DNA of 64,000 nt from Halorientalis sp. LT38. GTDB lineage: Archaea > Halobacteriota > Halobacteria > Halobacteriales > Haloarculaceae. Both the position numbers and the translations under genes were made by a program. Below are positions 26,300 through 35,374 of this stretch, piece by piece (positions within the stretch are counted from its first letter, which is position 1; each line of letters starts with the position of its first letter). The stretch covers positions 1,178,001 through 1,242,000 of the forward strand of contig NZ_JAYEZN010000001.1 of assembly GCF_037031225.1 (NCBI RefSeq), given 5' to 3'. The notes under the pieces were generated by a model. That model was not told where the DNA came from, ran no database searches, and worked only from the letters and a program-made list of their open reading frames with translations.

Positions 26300-27553
26300 T
26301 CAGGCTTCCAGCCACCAGCCGAGGAGTTTCTGGGCGTCCTCGCGGTCGCCCGGAGACCGTTTCTTGCTGTCGGCGTACTCCTTGTCGTCGAGGACGTTGC
26401 GTTCGAGGTTGTCGCGGGCGCCGCGGATGGCCGGGGCCGCGCCGTACTCCTCGCCCGTGCCGGCGAAGCGGCCCTTGTTCGTGAACAGGCGGATGGTCGC
26501 GCGGACGAGCGGCGTCCCGCGCTGGCGCTCGGTGTGGGCCTGGAGCACGACGTAGGCCTCGATGAGGTCCATCTCGGCGTACTTTTCGTCGATCTCCTCG
26601 ACGAGTTCGGCCACCTCCTCCCGGGACATTCCGGTGAGCAGGTCCACGCCGAAGATCTGGATCCGGAACGGCTCCGCCTCGGTCCAGGTGAGCGAGCGGA
26701 CCACGTCCGTCATGGTCAGGATGCCCACCGGCTGGTCGTCGCCGTCGACCACCACGAGCGAGGCGAACCCGTTCGAGAGCATCTCGTCGGCCGCCGCCTC
26801 GAGGGAGGTGCTCGGGGTGATCGTCGCGACGGGGACGTTCATCACGTCTCTCGCGGGCAGGTCCAGCAGGCGGTCCTCGTCGCCGGCGCGTTCGCCGAAG
26901 CCGCCGTGCGACTGGAACGTGTCGTTCGAGCCGCCACCGTCGTGGCCGTCGAACCCCTCGTGATCGCCGCCCTGTTGCTTGCTGGTCGAGCGGACGATGA
27001 AGCCCACCAGATCGGCGAGGCTCACCATCCCGAGAACCTCACGGCGGACGCCCCCGCCCGCGTCCGTCTCGTCGATCACGGGGACCCTGGAGATGCGGCG
27101 CTCGCGGACAGTGTTGATCACCTCGCCCATGGTCGTCTCCGGCCCGATCGAGATCAGATCGCGGGTGTAGACGTCGTCGACGTCGAGCGCGTCGAGGTTG
27201 GGCTGGACCGCTGCGACGAGGTTCTCGGCGGTGACGACGCCGCGGAAGGTTCCGTCCTCGAAGACCGGCAGGGTCGAGAGTTCGCTCTCGATCATCAGCC
27301 GCGCGGTCTCGCGGACGTCTTCGGTGGGCTCGATCCGCGGCGGATCGTCGCGCACCACGTTCGCGACGCGCTCGTCCGGGTCGTGTTTCGACGCGAGGAG
27401 CTGGCGCCGGTTCACGACGCCGACGAACCCGTCGTCGTCGGTGACCACGACGACCCGCGCCGCCCGGTCTGTGAACGCGCTGACGAGCTTGGCGACCCGG
27501 GTCGACGCGTCGATGGACGGAAACTCCGTCGTGAGAATGTCGGTGCAGTCCAT
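26300..27553 (-). CDS. Four-CBS-domain protein with HPF-like C-terminal domain
   Basis: A 417-residue protein. CBS motifs occur at about 1-55, 62-118, 124-187 and 233-290, with a Gly/Asp/His-rich loop at 190-230. Residues 296-390 (RIQIFGVDL, VRATIRLFTNKGRFAGTGEE, IRGARDNLERNV) follow the beta-alpha-beta-beta-beta-alpha order of ribosome hibernation factor HPF/RaiA. CBS pairs bind adenine nucleotides, so this could couple energy state to ribosome inactivation. The HPF match is by pattern only. Confidence 0.8.
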   Translation of the reverse strand: MDCTDILTTEFPSIDASTRVAKLVSAFTDRAARVVVVTDDDGFVGVVNRRQLLASKHDPDERVANVVRDDPPRIEPTEDVRETARLMIESELSTLPVFEDGTFRGVVTAENLVAAVQPNLDALDVDDVYTRDLISIGPETTMGEVINTVRERRISRVPVIDETDAGGGVRREVLGMVSLADLVGFIVRSTSKQQGGDHEGFDGHDGGGSNDTFQSHGGFGERAGDEDRLLDLPARDVMNVPVATITPSTSLEAAADEMLSNGFASLVVVDGDDQPVGILTMTDVVRSLTWTEAEPFRIQIFGVDLLTGMSREEVAELVEEIDEKYAEMDLIEAYVVLQAHTERQRGTPLVRATIRLFTNKGRFAGTGEEYGAAPAIRGARDNLERNVLDDKEYADSKKRSPGDREDAQKLLGWWLEA

Positions 27554-27679
27554 CGACCGACGGGACGCGACGGAGACGTTTCAACGCCCTGCCGTCGCAT
27601 GCAAACACGCCCCCGGCACGTGCAGGCAGCCACACGTTCGGCGAGAAGGGGTGAATCGACCGAGTGATTTCGAGCCACC

Positions 27680-27704
27680 AACGACCGGTGTCGCGCCGGT
27701 CGTT
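27680..27704. repeat. Nine-base-pair inverted repeat upstream of the CBS gene
   Basis: AACGACCGG and CCGGTCGTT are perfect arms around a seven-base loop. It lies between two divergent genes and directly before an A+T-rich tract (ATAATTATTATA), so an operator is more likely than a terminator. The divergent interval of about 300 bases holds no gene. Confidence 0.5.
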
Positions 27705-27855
27705 CGACGAGCTATCATAATTATTATATTCGCGCCTCAGAGCCCGCTCCGTCCGACAGTTTCACTTTCACTCCGCATGGGTCGCCTACATATCCCTCCA
27801 GGTTCTCACTGTGGGTAGAGGGCGATCAGCCCTCCCGTGTCACACGCTCCTTTCG

Positions 27856-28008
27856 ATGCACAACACCACCAGCGAGAGTCTCGGGTCCTGTCCGGACTGC
27901 GAGACGCCGATACCGGTACGGTACCTGCTCATCCGGTACGAACGGGGAGACGATACCGCGGGGTACGCGACCTGTCCCGACTGCGAGATCCCGGTTCGTC
28001 CCGTCTGA
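27856..28008 (+). CDS. Micro zinc-finger protein
   Basis: A 50-residue protein with CPDCETPIP and CPDCEIPVR at its two ends, a four-Cys site able to hold one zinc. The ATG at 27856 gives MHNTTSESLG. A six-base-pair hairpin (27818-27834) lies in the leader about 20 bases before the ATG. Such CPxC proteins are numerous in haloarchaea; roles are mostly unknown. Confidence 0.7.
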   Translation: MHNTTSESLGSCPDCETPIPVRYLLIRYERGDDTAGYATCPDCEIPVRPV

Positions 28009-28059
28009 GATACCCGGACCGTGGCTTCATGCCCGAGGCCGCCGTACTGATTTCCAACC

Positions 28060-28248
28060 GTGAGTACACCCGCACACCGCTGTGCCGGCTGCGGCGCACT
28101 GCTCGAGTCCGTCGACGAACTCGACCGCCAGACCGGGACGGCCGGCCGATCCTGGTCGTGTACCTACTGCGGAACGTCGGTCCCGGGCATCGTCGGGGAG
28201 AAACTCAGCCACCGTCGGGACGGCTCGGCGACCGATCGCCGGTCCTGA
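28060..28248 (+). CDS. Micro zinc-finger protein
   Basis: A 62-residue protein with a GTG start. CAGCGALLESVDELD and CTYCGTSVP form a zinc-ribbon-like four-Cys site. A charged tail (LSHRRDGSATDRRS) follows. It is 51 bases after the preceding zinc-finger gene and in the same direction. Confidence 0.65.
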   Translation: MSTPAHRCAGCGALLESVDELDRQTGTAGRSWSCTYCGTSVPGIVGEKLSHRRDGSATDRRS

Positions 28249-28281
28249 GCCGGCGACCGTCGGCTGAAGTATTCACACGTA

Positions 28282-28289
28282 GGAAATAA
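28282..28289 (+). promoter_or_regulatory. TATA-like box of the HTH gene
   Basis: GGAAATAA is centred about 29 bases before the ATG at 28315, consistent with a leaderless mRNA. Confidence 0.4.
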
Positions 28290-28314
28290 GTACGACCGCG
28301 GAGTGGCTTCGAAC

Positions 28315-28551
28315 ATGCCAGAGGCAGGCAGAGAGACGCAGTTCACGGAGTCGGAAGTGCTGGACGTGTTCACCGGACGCGAGGACTACGCGGAACCGCT
28401 GACGGCGACGGAGGTGGCGGAGCGACTCGAGTGCTCGCGCCGGACGGCGCTGAACAAACTGCACGCGCTCTCGGAGAAGACCGAAGTCACGAGCAAGAAG
28501 GTCGGCGGTCGGAGCCGCGTCTGGTGGATTCCCGTCCACGTCGATAACTGA
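28315..28551 (+). CDS. Small winged helix-turn-helix regulator
   Basis: A 78-residue protein whose LTATEVAERLECSRRTALNK is a helix-turn-helix, followed by a wing with KKVGGRSRVWW. It has no ligand domain and probably acts as a dimeric DNA-binding protein. The ATG at 28315 is preferred over a GTG four codons upstream because of the TATA spacing. Confidence 0.78.
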   Translation: MPEAGRETQFTESEVLDVFTGREDYAEPLTATEVAERLECSRRTALNKLHALSEKTEVTSKKVGGRSRVWWIPVHVDN

Positions 28552-28577
28552 AAAATCCGCGTCAGCGACGGTGCCGC

Positions 28578-28694
28578 TCAGTGGACCCAGAGTCCGTGTT
28601 CACGCCGGGCGTGCTCCAGCAGTTCTTCCGTGGAGTCGAACTGCTCACCGCAGCCACACGAGTGGTAGGCCATCGAGTGCTGGCGTGTCGCCAT
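28578..28694 (-). CDS. C2H2-type micro zinc finger
   Basis: A 38-residue protein. CGCGEQFDSTEELLEHARREH has two Cys followed by His spaced as in a single C2H2 finger (Cys-x-Cys, His-x4-His). Starts at ATG 28694 or seven codons later at 28673. Convergent with the HTH gene. Confidence 0.6.
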   Translation of the reverse strand: MATRQHSMAYHSCGCGEQFDSTEELLEHARREHGLWVH

Positions 28695-28765
28695 ACGGGA
28701 GTACAAACACCACGGAACGTAATAACTGTTTGTGCGAGCTAGCTCGTCGAATTCGGCCGTAAACG

Positions 28766-29326
28766 TCACTCACAGACGTCCTCGAGGCCCCATTCGGTCG
28801 CTCGCTCCCGGGCCTCCTCGCGAGCGCGTTCGCGGATCGCCTCGATCTTCCGTTCGTCCTCGAGGAACGCCTCGACGGCGCTCTCCTGGCCCGGCTCACC
28901 CTCGTCCGGTGTGGTGCGGTCGCAGAGGTGGTCCTCGGGCGCCCTGTCCCGCGTCCGGGCGGCGAGCTCGGGGTCGCCGGCCAGCCGTTCGGCGGGCATC
29001 CCCGGGGGCACGCGGAGGGCGGTCGCCTCGTGGAGGTCGGCGAGGACGTCTGCCGCCAGCGCGACGAGTTCCAGCCGGTAGGGGCCGGGCACCGCCAGGT
29101 CCGCGAGCGCGGGCGGGCCACCGCGGTCGGTCTCGGTGTGGTAGCAGAGGACGGGAACGCCCTCGGCGAAGGTGAGTACGCCCCTGGCGTCGGCGGCCAG
29201 AAGCAGCGTCTCCTGGGGCTCGAGGACGGCGTAGCCGGTGAGGTCGCGGTCGAGGGCCGCCGCGAGCGCGCGGCCGGGGTCGTCGACCACCCGCGAGTGG
29301 ACCAGCCGTCCCTCGGGGAGTTTCAT
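28766..29326 (-). CDS. MinD-partner protein of unknown function
   Basis: A 186-residue acidic protein. The N-terminal part (LVHSRVVDDPGRALAAAL, YAVLEPQETLLLAADARGVL) looks like a compact alpha/beta domain; the C-terminus is a charged helix (DERKIEAIRERAREEARERA). Its ATG overlaps the stop of the MinD-type gene (ATGA), so the two are translated together and probably interact. Family not recognised. Confidence 0.7.
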   Translation of the reverse strand: MKLPEGRLVHSRVVDDPGRALAAALDRDLTGYAVLEPQETLLLAADARGVLTFAEGVPVLCYHTETDRGGPPALADLAVPGPYRLELVALAADVLADLHEATALRVPPGMPAERLAGDPELAARTRDRAPEDHLCDRTTPDEGEPGQESAVEAFLEDERKIEAIRERAREEARERATEWGLEDVCE

Positions 29327-30093
29327 CGTGGATCCGGGATCACGGCGCTCCGGAAGCGAGCGGCCACGTCGTCGGCCTCGCCCGACCGGACGTCGAGCGT
29401 CCGGGCGGCCTCGCGGTAGGCCGCGGCGGCCTCGGTCGCCGGGGCGTGCGCGAGCAGCGGTTCGCCGGCGCGACGGGCCTCGCGGGCGGCGTCGCTGTCC
29501 GGGACCGTCGCGAGCGTCGGCCCGTCGAAGTACCGCCGGGACTTCTCGGCGACCGACTCCACGTCGTCCGGTTCGGTCACCTTGTTGAAGATCGTGCCCG
29601 CGGTCTCCGTCCCGTAGGAGTGGGCGTACTCCTGGACTTTCAGCCCGTCCGAGAGCGCCGGGATGGTGGGCTGGAGGACGACCACGACCCGGTCGGCCAG
29701 CACGATCGGCAGGACCGCCGACTTCGAGCCCAGCGTGGCGGGCGAGTCCAGGAGGATCACGTCGGTGTCGGCGGCGAGGGTGGCGACCACCTCGCGCAGG
29801 CGCTCGGGTTCGGCCGCCTCGAAGCCCGCGAGGCTCGTCCCGCAGGGGACGACGGACATCCCGAACCGGTCGTAGACCGCTGCCTCGACGGGCGCGCCGC
29901 CCGCGACGAGCACGTCGTGCAGCGTCGTGTCGACCGACGAGAGGCCGGCGTGAAAGAGCAGGTTCGCCATCCCCGTGTCCGCGTCGATGACCGTCACGTC
30001 GTACTCCTCGGCCAGCGCCATCCCCAGCGCGAGCGTGCTGGTGGTCTTGCCGGTGCCCCCTTTCCCGCTCGCGACCGCGAACGCCTCGACCAT
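29323..30093 (-). CDS. MinD/ParA-type P-loop ATPase
   Basis: A 256-residue deviant-Walker ATPase: GKGGTGKTT (10-18) with the signature Lys, DADTGMANL, and DVILLDSPATLGSKS. Family members position proteins or surface structures by ATP-driven dimerisation. There is no MinE or ParB beside it; instead a coupled gene of unknown function follows. Archaea carry several MinD paralogues, so a role in division itself is not implied. Confidence 0.85.
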   Translation of the reverse strand: MVEAFAVASGKGGTGKTTSTLALGMALAEEYDVTVIDADTGMANLLFHAGLSSVDTTLHDVLVAGGAPVEAAVYDRFGMSVVPCGTSLAGFEAAEPERLREVVATLAADTDVILLDSPATLGSKSAVLPIVLADRVVVVLQPTIPALSDGLKVQEYAHSYGTETAGTIFNKVTEPDDVESVAEKSRRYFDGPTLATVPDSDAAREARRAGEPLLAHAPATEAAAAYREAARTLDVRSGEADDVAARFRSAVIPDPR

Positions 30094-30160
30094 TACCGGC
30101 AGGTGGCCGCGGTTTCACATTTAAACCTACGCATCGCGGTCGACGGGCGCTGGCGACGAA

Positions 30161-31678
30161 TCAGAATCCGATCGGAGCCAGGTCGAGGTGCTCGCGGAGG
30201 AGCGCCGCGGCCCGGTCGGCGGCCGCGTCGATCCCGCCGTCAGCGCTGTCCGCGACACCGCCGTCGGCCGGACGATCTAGGCCAGCGTCCGCGAACACCG
30301 CGTCGAGGAACGCCTCGCGGACGATCCGGTTCTCGAACAGGCCGTGGAGGTAGGTTCCGAGCACTCGCTCGATCGCGGCTCCCTCGGCCGCGCGCTCGCC
30401 ATCGGCGGGGAAGGGGCGCTCGACCTCACCCGTCAACCGGGTTCGGCCCATGTGGATCTCGTAGCCGGTGATCGAGCCCGCCGCGCCGGCCAGGGGACCG
30501 ACGCCCCGCAGTTCGCGGGCCACCGGCTCGACGTCTTTGGCCGTCTCGAAGCGCGTCTCGACGGGGAGGAGTCCGAATCCGTCCACGACGTCGAGGTCGT
30601 CGGTACTCTCGACGCCCGCGTTCGTGATCCGCTCGCCGAGCATCTGGTAGCCTCCGCAGAGGCCGACGACCGGGCCGTCGAACGCTCGCAGGTTCTCGCC
30701 GAACCCCGCGTCGTGGAGCGCCCGGAGGTCGTCGACCGTGTTCTTCGACCCGGGCACGACGACGGCGTCGGCATCACCGAGGGAGGCGTCGAGGGGGAGA
30801 TAGGCCACCCGGACGCCGGGCTGGCGGGCCAGCGGTTCGAGGTCGGTCATATTGGAGGCCCTAGGGAGTCGCGGGACGGCGATCCGGACGCTCTCCTCGT
30901 CGGGGACGCCGTCGTCGCCGTGGACGGCCCGTTCGCCTTCGGCCGGGAGCGACACGCTGTCCTCCTCGGGGAGTCCGGGGTCGTCGTACGGGAGCACGCC
31001 CAGGATCGGCACACCCGTCCGGTCCTCGAACTCCGCGATGCCGGACGCCAGCAGCGAGCGGTCGCCCCGGAACTTCGTGATGGCCGCGCCCACGACGCGG
31101 TCGCGGAGATCCTCGGGCATGAGTTCCAGGGTCCCGACGAGCGAGGCGAAGACCCCGCCGCGTTCGATGTCCGCGACGAGGAGGATCCGAGCATCAGAGA
31201 ACCGCGCCGTCTCGACGTTTGCCAGGTCGCGCTCGCGGAGGTTCGGTTCCGCGATCGAACCTGCTCCTTCGGCGACGATCACCTCGTGGTCGGCGGCGAG
31301 TCGGGCGAACGAGTCGCGGGCCGCCTCGAGCGCGTCGTCCCAGTGCTCGTCGTAGTACTCCCCGGCGCCGTAGTGGGCGACGGCCTCGCCCTGCAGGACC
31401 AGCTGGGACTCGCCGTCCCCGCGGGGCTTCAGGAGAACCGGGTTGTGGTCGGTCGTCGCCGGGACGCGAGCGGCCCGCGCCTGGACGTACTGCGAGACGC
31501 CGATCTCGCCGGTCGAGCCGTCCGGATCGGCCACCGCGCGGGCGTTGTTGCTCATGTTCTGGGCCTTGAACGGGGCGACGTCGACGCCCCGGTCGGAGAG
31601 CAGACGACAGCAGCCGGCGGCGACGGTGCTCTTGCCGACGTGGCTGGCGGTGCCGGCGACGAGGATCGTCCGCGCCAT
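30161..31678 (-). CDS. cbiP: Cobyric acid synthase CbiP/CobQ
   Basis: A 505-residue enzyme that amidates four side chains of adenosylcobyrinic acid diamide using glutamine and ATP. The N-terminal dethiobiotin-synthetase-like domain has [10 protein letters not shown] and [11 protein letters not shown]; the C-terminal class I glutaminase has the Cys in [10 protein letters not shown] and later YEIHMGRT and YLHGLF. The ATG at 31678 is the family start. It is separated from the other cobalamin genes by a divergent CaCA gene. Confidence 0.93.
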   Translation of the reverse strand: MARTILVAGTASHVGKSTVAAGCCRLLSDRGVDVAPFKAQNMSNNARAVADPDGSTGEIGVSQYVQARAARVPATTDHNPVLLKPRGDGESQLVLQGEAVAHYGAGEYYDEHWDDALEAARDSFARLAADHEVIVAEGAGSIAEPNLRERDLANVETARFSDARILLVADIERGGVFASLVGTLELMPEDLRDRVVGAAITKFRGDRSLLASGIAEFEDRTGVPILGVLPYDDPGLPEEDSVSLPAEGERAVHGDDGVPDEESVRIAVPRLPRASNMTDLEPLARQPGVRVAYLPLDASLGDADAVVVPGSKNTVDDLRALHDAGFGENLRAFDGPVVGLCGGYQMLGERITNAGVESTDDLDVVDGFGLLPVETRFETAKDVEPVARELRGVGPLAGAAGSITGYEIHMGRTRLTGEVERPFPADGERAAEGAAIERVLGTYLHGLFENRIVREAFLDAVFADAGLDRPADGGVADSADGGIDAAADRAAALLREHLDLAPIGF

Positions 31679-31812
31679 CTGACTCCGCTTCGACCGGCCG
31701 GCACACGAGTCTTCCGGGGTCCAACCGCCGCCTACATGCCGACGGACACCGTCTCCCAGACGATGACAGGCGCGAGAATTCCGGGTCGGCAAGAGACACT
31801 CGGGAGGCGAGG

Positions 31813-32745
31813 ATGGCGGTCGCTGCGGTAGCGCTCGACCTCCTGCTGGTGGCCGCGGCCGTCGTCGCGCTGTGGTACGGCGGGCTCCGGTTCGTCGAGT
31901 CCGCCTCGGCCCTGGCGCGGCGGCTGGGCGTCTCGGACCTCGTGATCGGGTTGACCGTCGTCGGCTTCGGGACGTCGCTCCCGGAGTTCGCAGTGACCCT
32001 CGACGCCGCCGTGGTCGGACGGGCCGACATCGCCGTCGGGAACGTCGTCGGCTCGAACGTGTTCAATCTCGGTCTCGTTCTGGGAGCGGTCGCGCTGTTC
32101 GGGTCGGTCACGGTCTCGCGGACGCTCGTCCGCCGGGACGGGAGCGCCGTCGTCGCCAGTACCGTCCTCGCAGGCCTGGTCTGCTGGGACCTGACGGTCA
32201 CCCGGCTCGAAGCCGGACTGCTGTTCGCCGCGTTTCTGTCCTACCTGCTCCTCGTCGTGATTCGAGAAGTTCAGGGCGAACCGGCGGCCGGGGCGACCGA
32301 AGCGGCGACCCTCCGCACGGGACTGACTTTGGTCGTCGGCCTCGCGTCGATCGTGCTGGGCGCGAACCTGATGGTCGGTTCGGCGGCCGATCTCGCGCGG
32401 GTGGTCGGCCTCAGCGAGTGGGAGATCGGCGAAACCGTCGTCGCCGCTGGCACGTCGTCGCCAGAGTTCGTCGCCTCGCTCGCCGCCGCCCGCCGCGGGT
32501 TCGGCGACGTGGCCGCCGGCAACCTGCTGGGCAGCAGCGTGTTCAACCTGCTGGGCGTGCTGGGACTGGCCGGACTGCTCGTCCCGCTGTCGGTCGCGCC
32601 GGCCGCCGCGACGAGTCTCGTCTGGCTGCTCGGACTCAGCGCCCTCGCGGTGGTGCTGCTCGCGACCGGCGGCGGTATCTCGCGTATCGAGGGCGTCCCG
32701 CTGGTACTCGTGTCCGTGGCCAAGTGGGTCGTCGATCTGGTCTGA
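31813..32745 (+). CDS. CaCA-family Ca2+/Na+ exchanger
   Basis: A 310-residue protein of about ten membrane helices with two inverted alpha repeats: [13 protein letters not shown] then [10 protein letters not shown], and [13 protein letters not shown] then [10 protein letters not shown]. The Glu in each PEF binds the transported cation. It exchanges Ca2+ (or another cation) for Na+ at the membrane. The gene runs opposite to the surrounding cobalamin genes and looks inserted between cbiP and cobA. Confidence 0.9.
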   Translation: MAVAAVALDLLLVAAAVVALWYGGLRFVESASALARRLGVSDLVIGLTVVGFGTSLPEFAVTLDAAVVGRADIAVGNVVGSNVFNLGLVLGAVALFGSVTVSRTLVRRDGSAVVASTVLAGLVCWDLTVTRLEAGLLFAAFLSYLLLVVIREVQGEPAAGATEAATLRTGLTLVVGLASIVLGANLMVGSAADLARVVGLSEWEIGETVVAAGTSSPEFVASLAAARRGFGDVAAGNLLGSSVFNLLGVLGLAGLLVPLSVAPAAATSLVWLLGLSALAVVLLATGGGISRIEGVPLVLVSVAKWVVDLV

Positions 32746-32875
32746 TCGTCCGCAGGAGCGTGTGACTGTGGGGAGAGCGCGTCGCGCCCGTCCGCCACGA
32801 ACTACGAGGGGAGGGGGTGGGTAATGTGTCTTGTGGCAGTCGTTCGACGCGCGTCGGACGGCCGTCTGTCGGTTT

Positions 32876-33535
32876 TCAGAATTCCGTTCCCTTCCGCGCA
32901 CCCTGCCCGGCCTCGATCGGATGGGACTCCTTCCCGACCTGGGTGACCAGATCCGCCAGGTCGGTGACGTACTCGGGCCGATCGTGCCCGCCCGTCAGCA
33001 CGAGTTCCAGGTCGTCGGGTTTGTCCTCGATCAGCGCGACCACGTCCGACGGGTCGATCAGCCCGCGGTTTGCTGCGTAGAGGATCTCGTCGAGGACGAG
33101 CATGTGGACGCCCTCGGCGGGGTCGGAGTCCAGCGGGAACGGTTCGGAGAGGTCGGCTTCGTCGGCGCCCTCCATCAGCTCTCGCGTGCGAGCGAGCGCG
33201 CCGCGGGCGCGGGCCTCGTGCTCGTCGTCCTCGCTGTCGTCCATGAACCCGTGCCAGCCGTAGTGGCCGGCGTTCTCGTAGGAGATGGCGGGCATCGCGG
33301 CCATGGCGTTGTACTCCCCGCGGACGTCTTCCACGGTACTCGTCCCGCCCTTCATGAACTGGAGGACGTGGACGCGGTAGCCGTGGCCCGCGGCCCGGAA
33401 AGCCATGCCAAGAGCCGCGGTAGTCTTGCCTTTCCCGTCGCCCCACCAGACCTGTACGAGGCCGAACTCGTCGGGTGCGCTCGGTTCGATCGGGTGGGGG
33501 CCGAGCGGGTCACTCTCCGCTGGCGAATCGGTCAT
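32876..33535 (-). CDS. cobA: Cob(I)alamin adenosyltransferase, CobA/CobO type
   Basis: A 219-residue enzyme that adds the 5-prime-deoxyadenosyl group of ATP to cob(I)inamide or cob(I)yrinate species. The P-loop is GDGKGKTTAALG (33-44), followed by VLQFMKGG and LVLDEI. The ATG at 33535 is used. Last gene of the probable operon running from the HAD gene at 38361. Confidence 0.92.
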   Translation of the reverse strand: MTDSPAESDPLGPHPIEPSAPDEFGLVQVWWGDGKGKTTAALGMAFRAAGHGYRVHVLQFMKGGTSTVEDVRGEYNAMAAMPAISYENAGHYGWHGFMDDSEDDEHEARARGALARTRELMEGADEADLSEPFPLDSDPAEGVHMLVLDEILYAANRGLIDPSDVVALIEDKPDDLELVLTGGHDRPEYVTDLADLVTQVGKESHPIEAGQGARKGTEF

Positions 33536-33563
33536 AGTTACGGCTGGGAGGGCGAGGCACCTA

Positions 33564-34289
33564 TCACTCCCGGTCGCCGGGCTCGAAGACGGTCGCCCGG
33601 CGGTCGGTCCGGACCCCGTGCTCGGCGTCTCCCACCGAGTCCGGAACCGAGCGGTCCGCGTAGCGCGAGTCGAGACTCGCCCGGACCGCCTCGCGGACGC
33701 AGGCCCGGGTCGCCGACCCGACGTCGGTCCCGCTGCCGGCGAATGCGGCGGGATCGCCCTCGGGGTCGCAGCCGACGACGACCGCGTCCGAGGTGGTCCC
33801 GGTGAAACCCGTCGCCGAGTGGAGCGTGGCGGTCTTGGCCTCGACGGCGGTCGCCAGCAGGGTCGCGAGCGCCCCGTCGTCGAGCGATCTCTCTGTGCCG
33901 ACGAGCAGGTTGACCGTGCCGACGCGGCGGTCGGCCTGGTCGTCCCGGGGATCGCCTTTCGGAACACCCTCGTCGGGATCCATCGGCAGTTCGGCAGGGT
34001 TCGAGAGCCCGGCAGTCGCGACCACGGTGACGGGCCCCGCGCGAGCGCCGCAGGCGTGCGTGAGGTTCACACCCGTCAGCAGGGCCGGGCCGGAATCCTC
34101 GAACCCGGCGCGTTCTCGTCGCTCGGTGACGTAGGCGGAGAGATCTGTCCGGTCGAACCCCTCGGGGACGGAGACGTTGTACGCCGCGGGGGCGTTCCGA
34201 TAACCGCCGTCCGGTCCGGTCGCCAGCCAGCGCGTGGCGGGACCGCGAAACTGGAGGACGCCCTCGGCAATGGTCGTCCGGAAACTCAT
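33564..34289 (-). CDS. cbiZ: Adenosylcobinamide amidohydrolase CbiZ
   Basis: A 241-residue salvage enzyme that removes the aminopropanol of adenosylcobinamide to give adenosylcobyric acid. The family pattern LTGVNLTHACGARAGPVTVVATAG and later VNLLVGTERSL are clear. It overlaps cobD by four bases. Its presence shows that the cell can reuse scavenged cobinamides. Confidence 0.9.
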   Translation of the reverse strand: MSFRTTIAEGVLQFRGPATRWLATGPDGGYRNAPAAYNVSVPEGFDRTDLSAYVTERRERAGFEDSGPALLTGVNLTHACGARAGPVTVVATAGLSNPAELPMDPDEGVPKGDPRDDQADRRVGTVNLLVGTERSLDDGALATLLATAVEAKTATLHSATGFTGTTSDAVVVGCDPEGDPAAFAGSGTDVGSATRACVREAVRASLDSRYADRSVPDSVGDAEHGVRTDRRATVFEPGDRE

Positions 34290-35338
34290 ACCCCGAGCGC
34301 GGCGAGCAACTGGTCGTTCTCGCCGGGCATCCGCACGGCGACGCGGAAATGTGAGTCCAGCCCGCGGAACGTGCGGGCGTCCCGGACGGCGATGTTGGCC
34401 TCTCGTGCTTCGGTGATCACGTCGTCGACGGCCTCGCTCGATCCGGCGTCACACAGGAGAAACGGCGAGTCCGAGTCGGACACGTCGAAGCGGTCGCCGA
34501 GGCGGGCCGCCATTCGGGGCCGCTCCCGGGCGACGCGCTGGCGCGTCTCGGCGACGAACTCGGACTGGTTCATGCAGTGGACGGAGACCGCGTTGGCCGG
34601 TTCCGACAGCGACCAGGTGAGCCGCGCGGCCGCGAGTCGTTCGCGGAGGTCGCCCGTGGCGACCGCGAAGCCGGCCCTGAGTCCGGGCAGGCCGAACATC
34701 TTGGTCAGCGAGCGGGCGACGATCACGCCGTCGGTCCCCGCGAGCGAGGGATCGTCGGTGAAGTCGAGGAAGGCCTCGTCGACCAGGAGGACGGTGTCGG
34801 CCTCGCGACAGCGGTCGGCGTAGGCCCGGAGCCGGTCGGCGTCGTACAGCTCGCCGGTGGGGTTGTTCGGGTTGCAGACCGCGACCATCGCGTGCCCGGC
34901 GGGGTCGGTCTCGAGCAGTTCGTCGTGGGGGACGAACTCCGGTTCGGCGCCCTGGAGTCGGATCTCCCGGGCGTACTCGCTGAAACTCGGATAGGGGAGG
35001 ACGACCGAGTCGCCGGACCGGAGGACGGTGTTCGCGGCGAGTCGGATCGCTGCGAGGCCGCCCGCGGTGGGGAGCACGCACTGGGGAGCGCAATCGACGT
35101 ACTCGGCGGCGGTCACCCGGAAAGAGCAGTAGTCGTCGGCGGGGTAGTCGCGGGCGCTAGGCAACGCGGACTCGTACACGCGCGGGACCGCTTCGGGGTA
35201 TCGCGGGTTGGTGTTCGCACTGAAGTCGAGTACCTGGGGGTCGTCCGAACTCCCGTGGGCCACCCGCGCACCGTCGGAGACGGGGTCCTGGTCGTCGCGA
35301 GCGCCGGAGAGCAAGGCCTCGACCGCGTCGGGATCCAT
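34286..35338 (-). CDS. cobD: Threonine-phosphate decarboxylase CobD-like aminotransferase
   Basis: A 350-residue PLP enzyme of the HisC/CobD fold: FSANTNPRYP, CNPNNPTGELYD, and SLTKMFGLPGLRAG with the PLP Lys. CobD makes aminopropanol phosphate for the nucleotide loop of B12. Placement between cobY and cbiZ supports CobD rather than histidinol-phosphate aminotransferase. Confidence 0.88.
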   Translation of the reverse strand: MDPDAVEALLSGARDDQDPVSDGARVAHGSSDDPQVLDFSANTNPRYPEAVPRVYESALPSARDYPADDYCSFRVTAAEYVDCAPQCVLPTAGGLAAIRLAANTVLRSGDSVVLPYPSFSEYAREIRLQGAEPEFVPHDELLETDPAGHAMVAVCNPNNPTGELYDADRLRAYADRCREADTVLLVDEAFLDFTDDPSLAGTDGVIVARSLTKMFGLPGLRAGFAVATGDLRERLAAARLTWSLSEPANAVSVHCMNQSEFVAETRQRVARERPRMAARLGDRFDVSDSDSPFLLCDAGSSEAVDDVITEAREANIAVRDARTFRGLDSHFRVAVRMPGENDQLLAALGV

Positions 35339-35374
35339 CGCCTGTGACCACCGGGCCCGGCCGAAATATACTTT

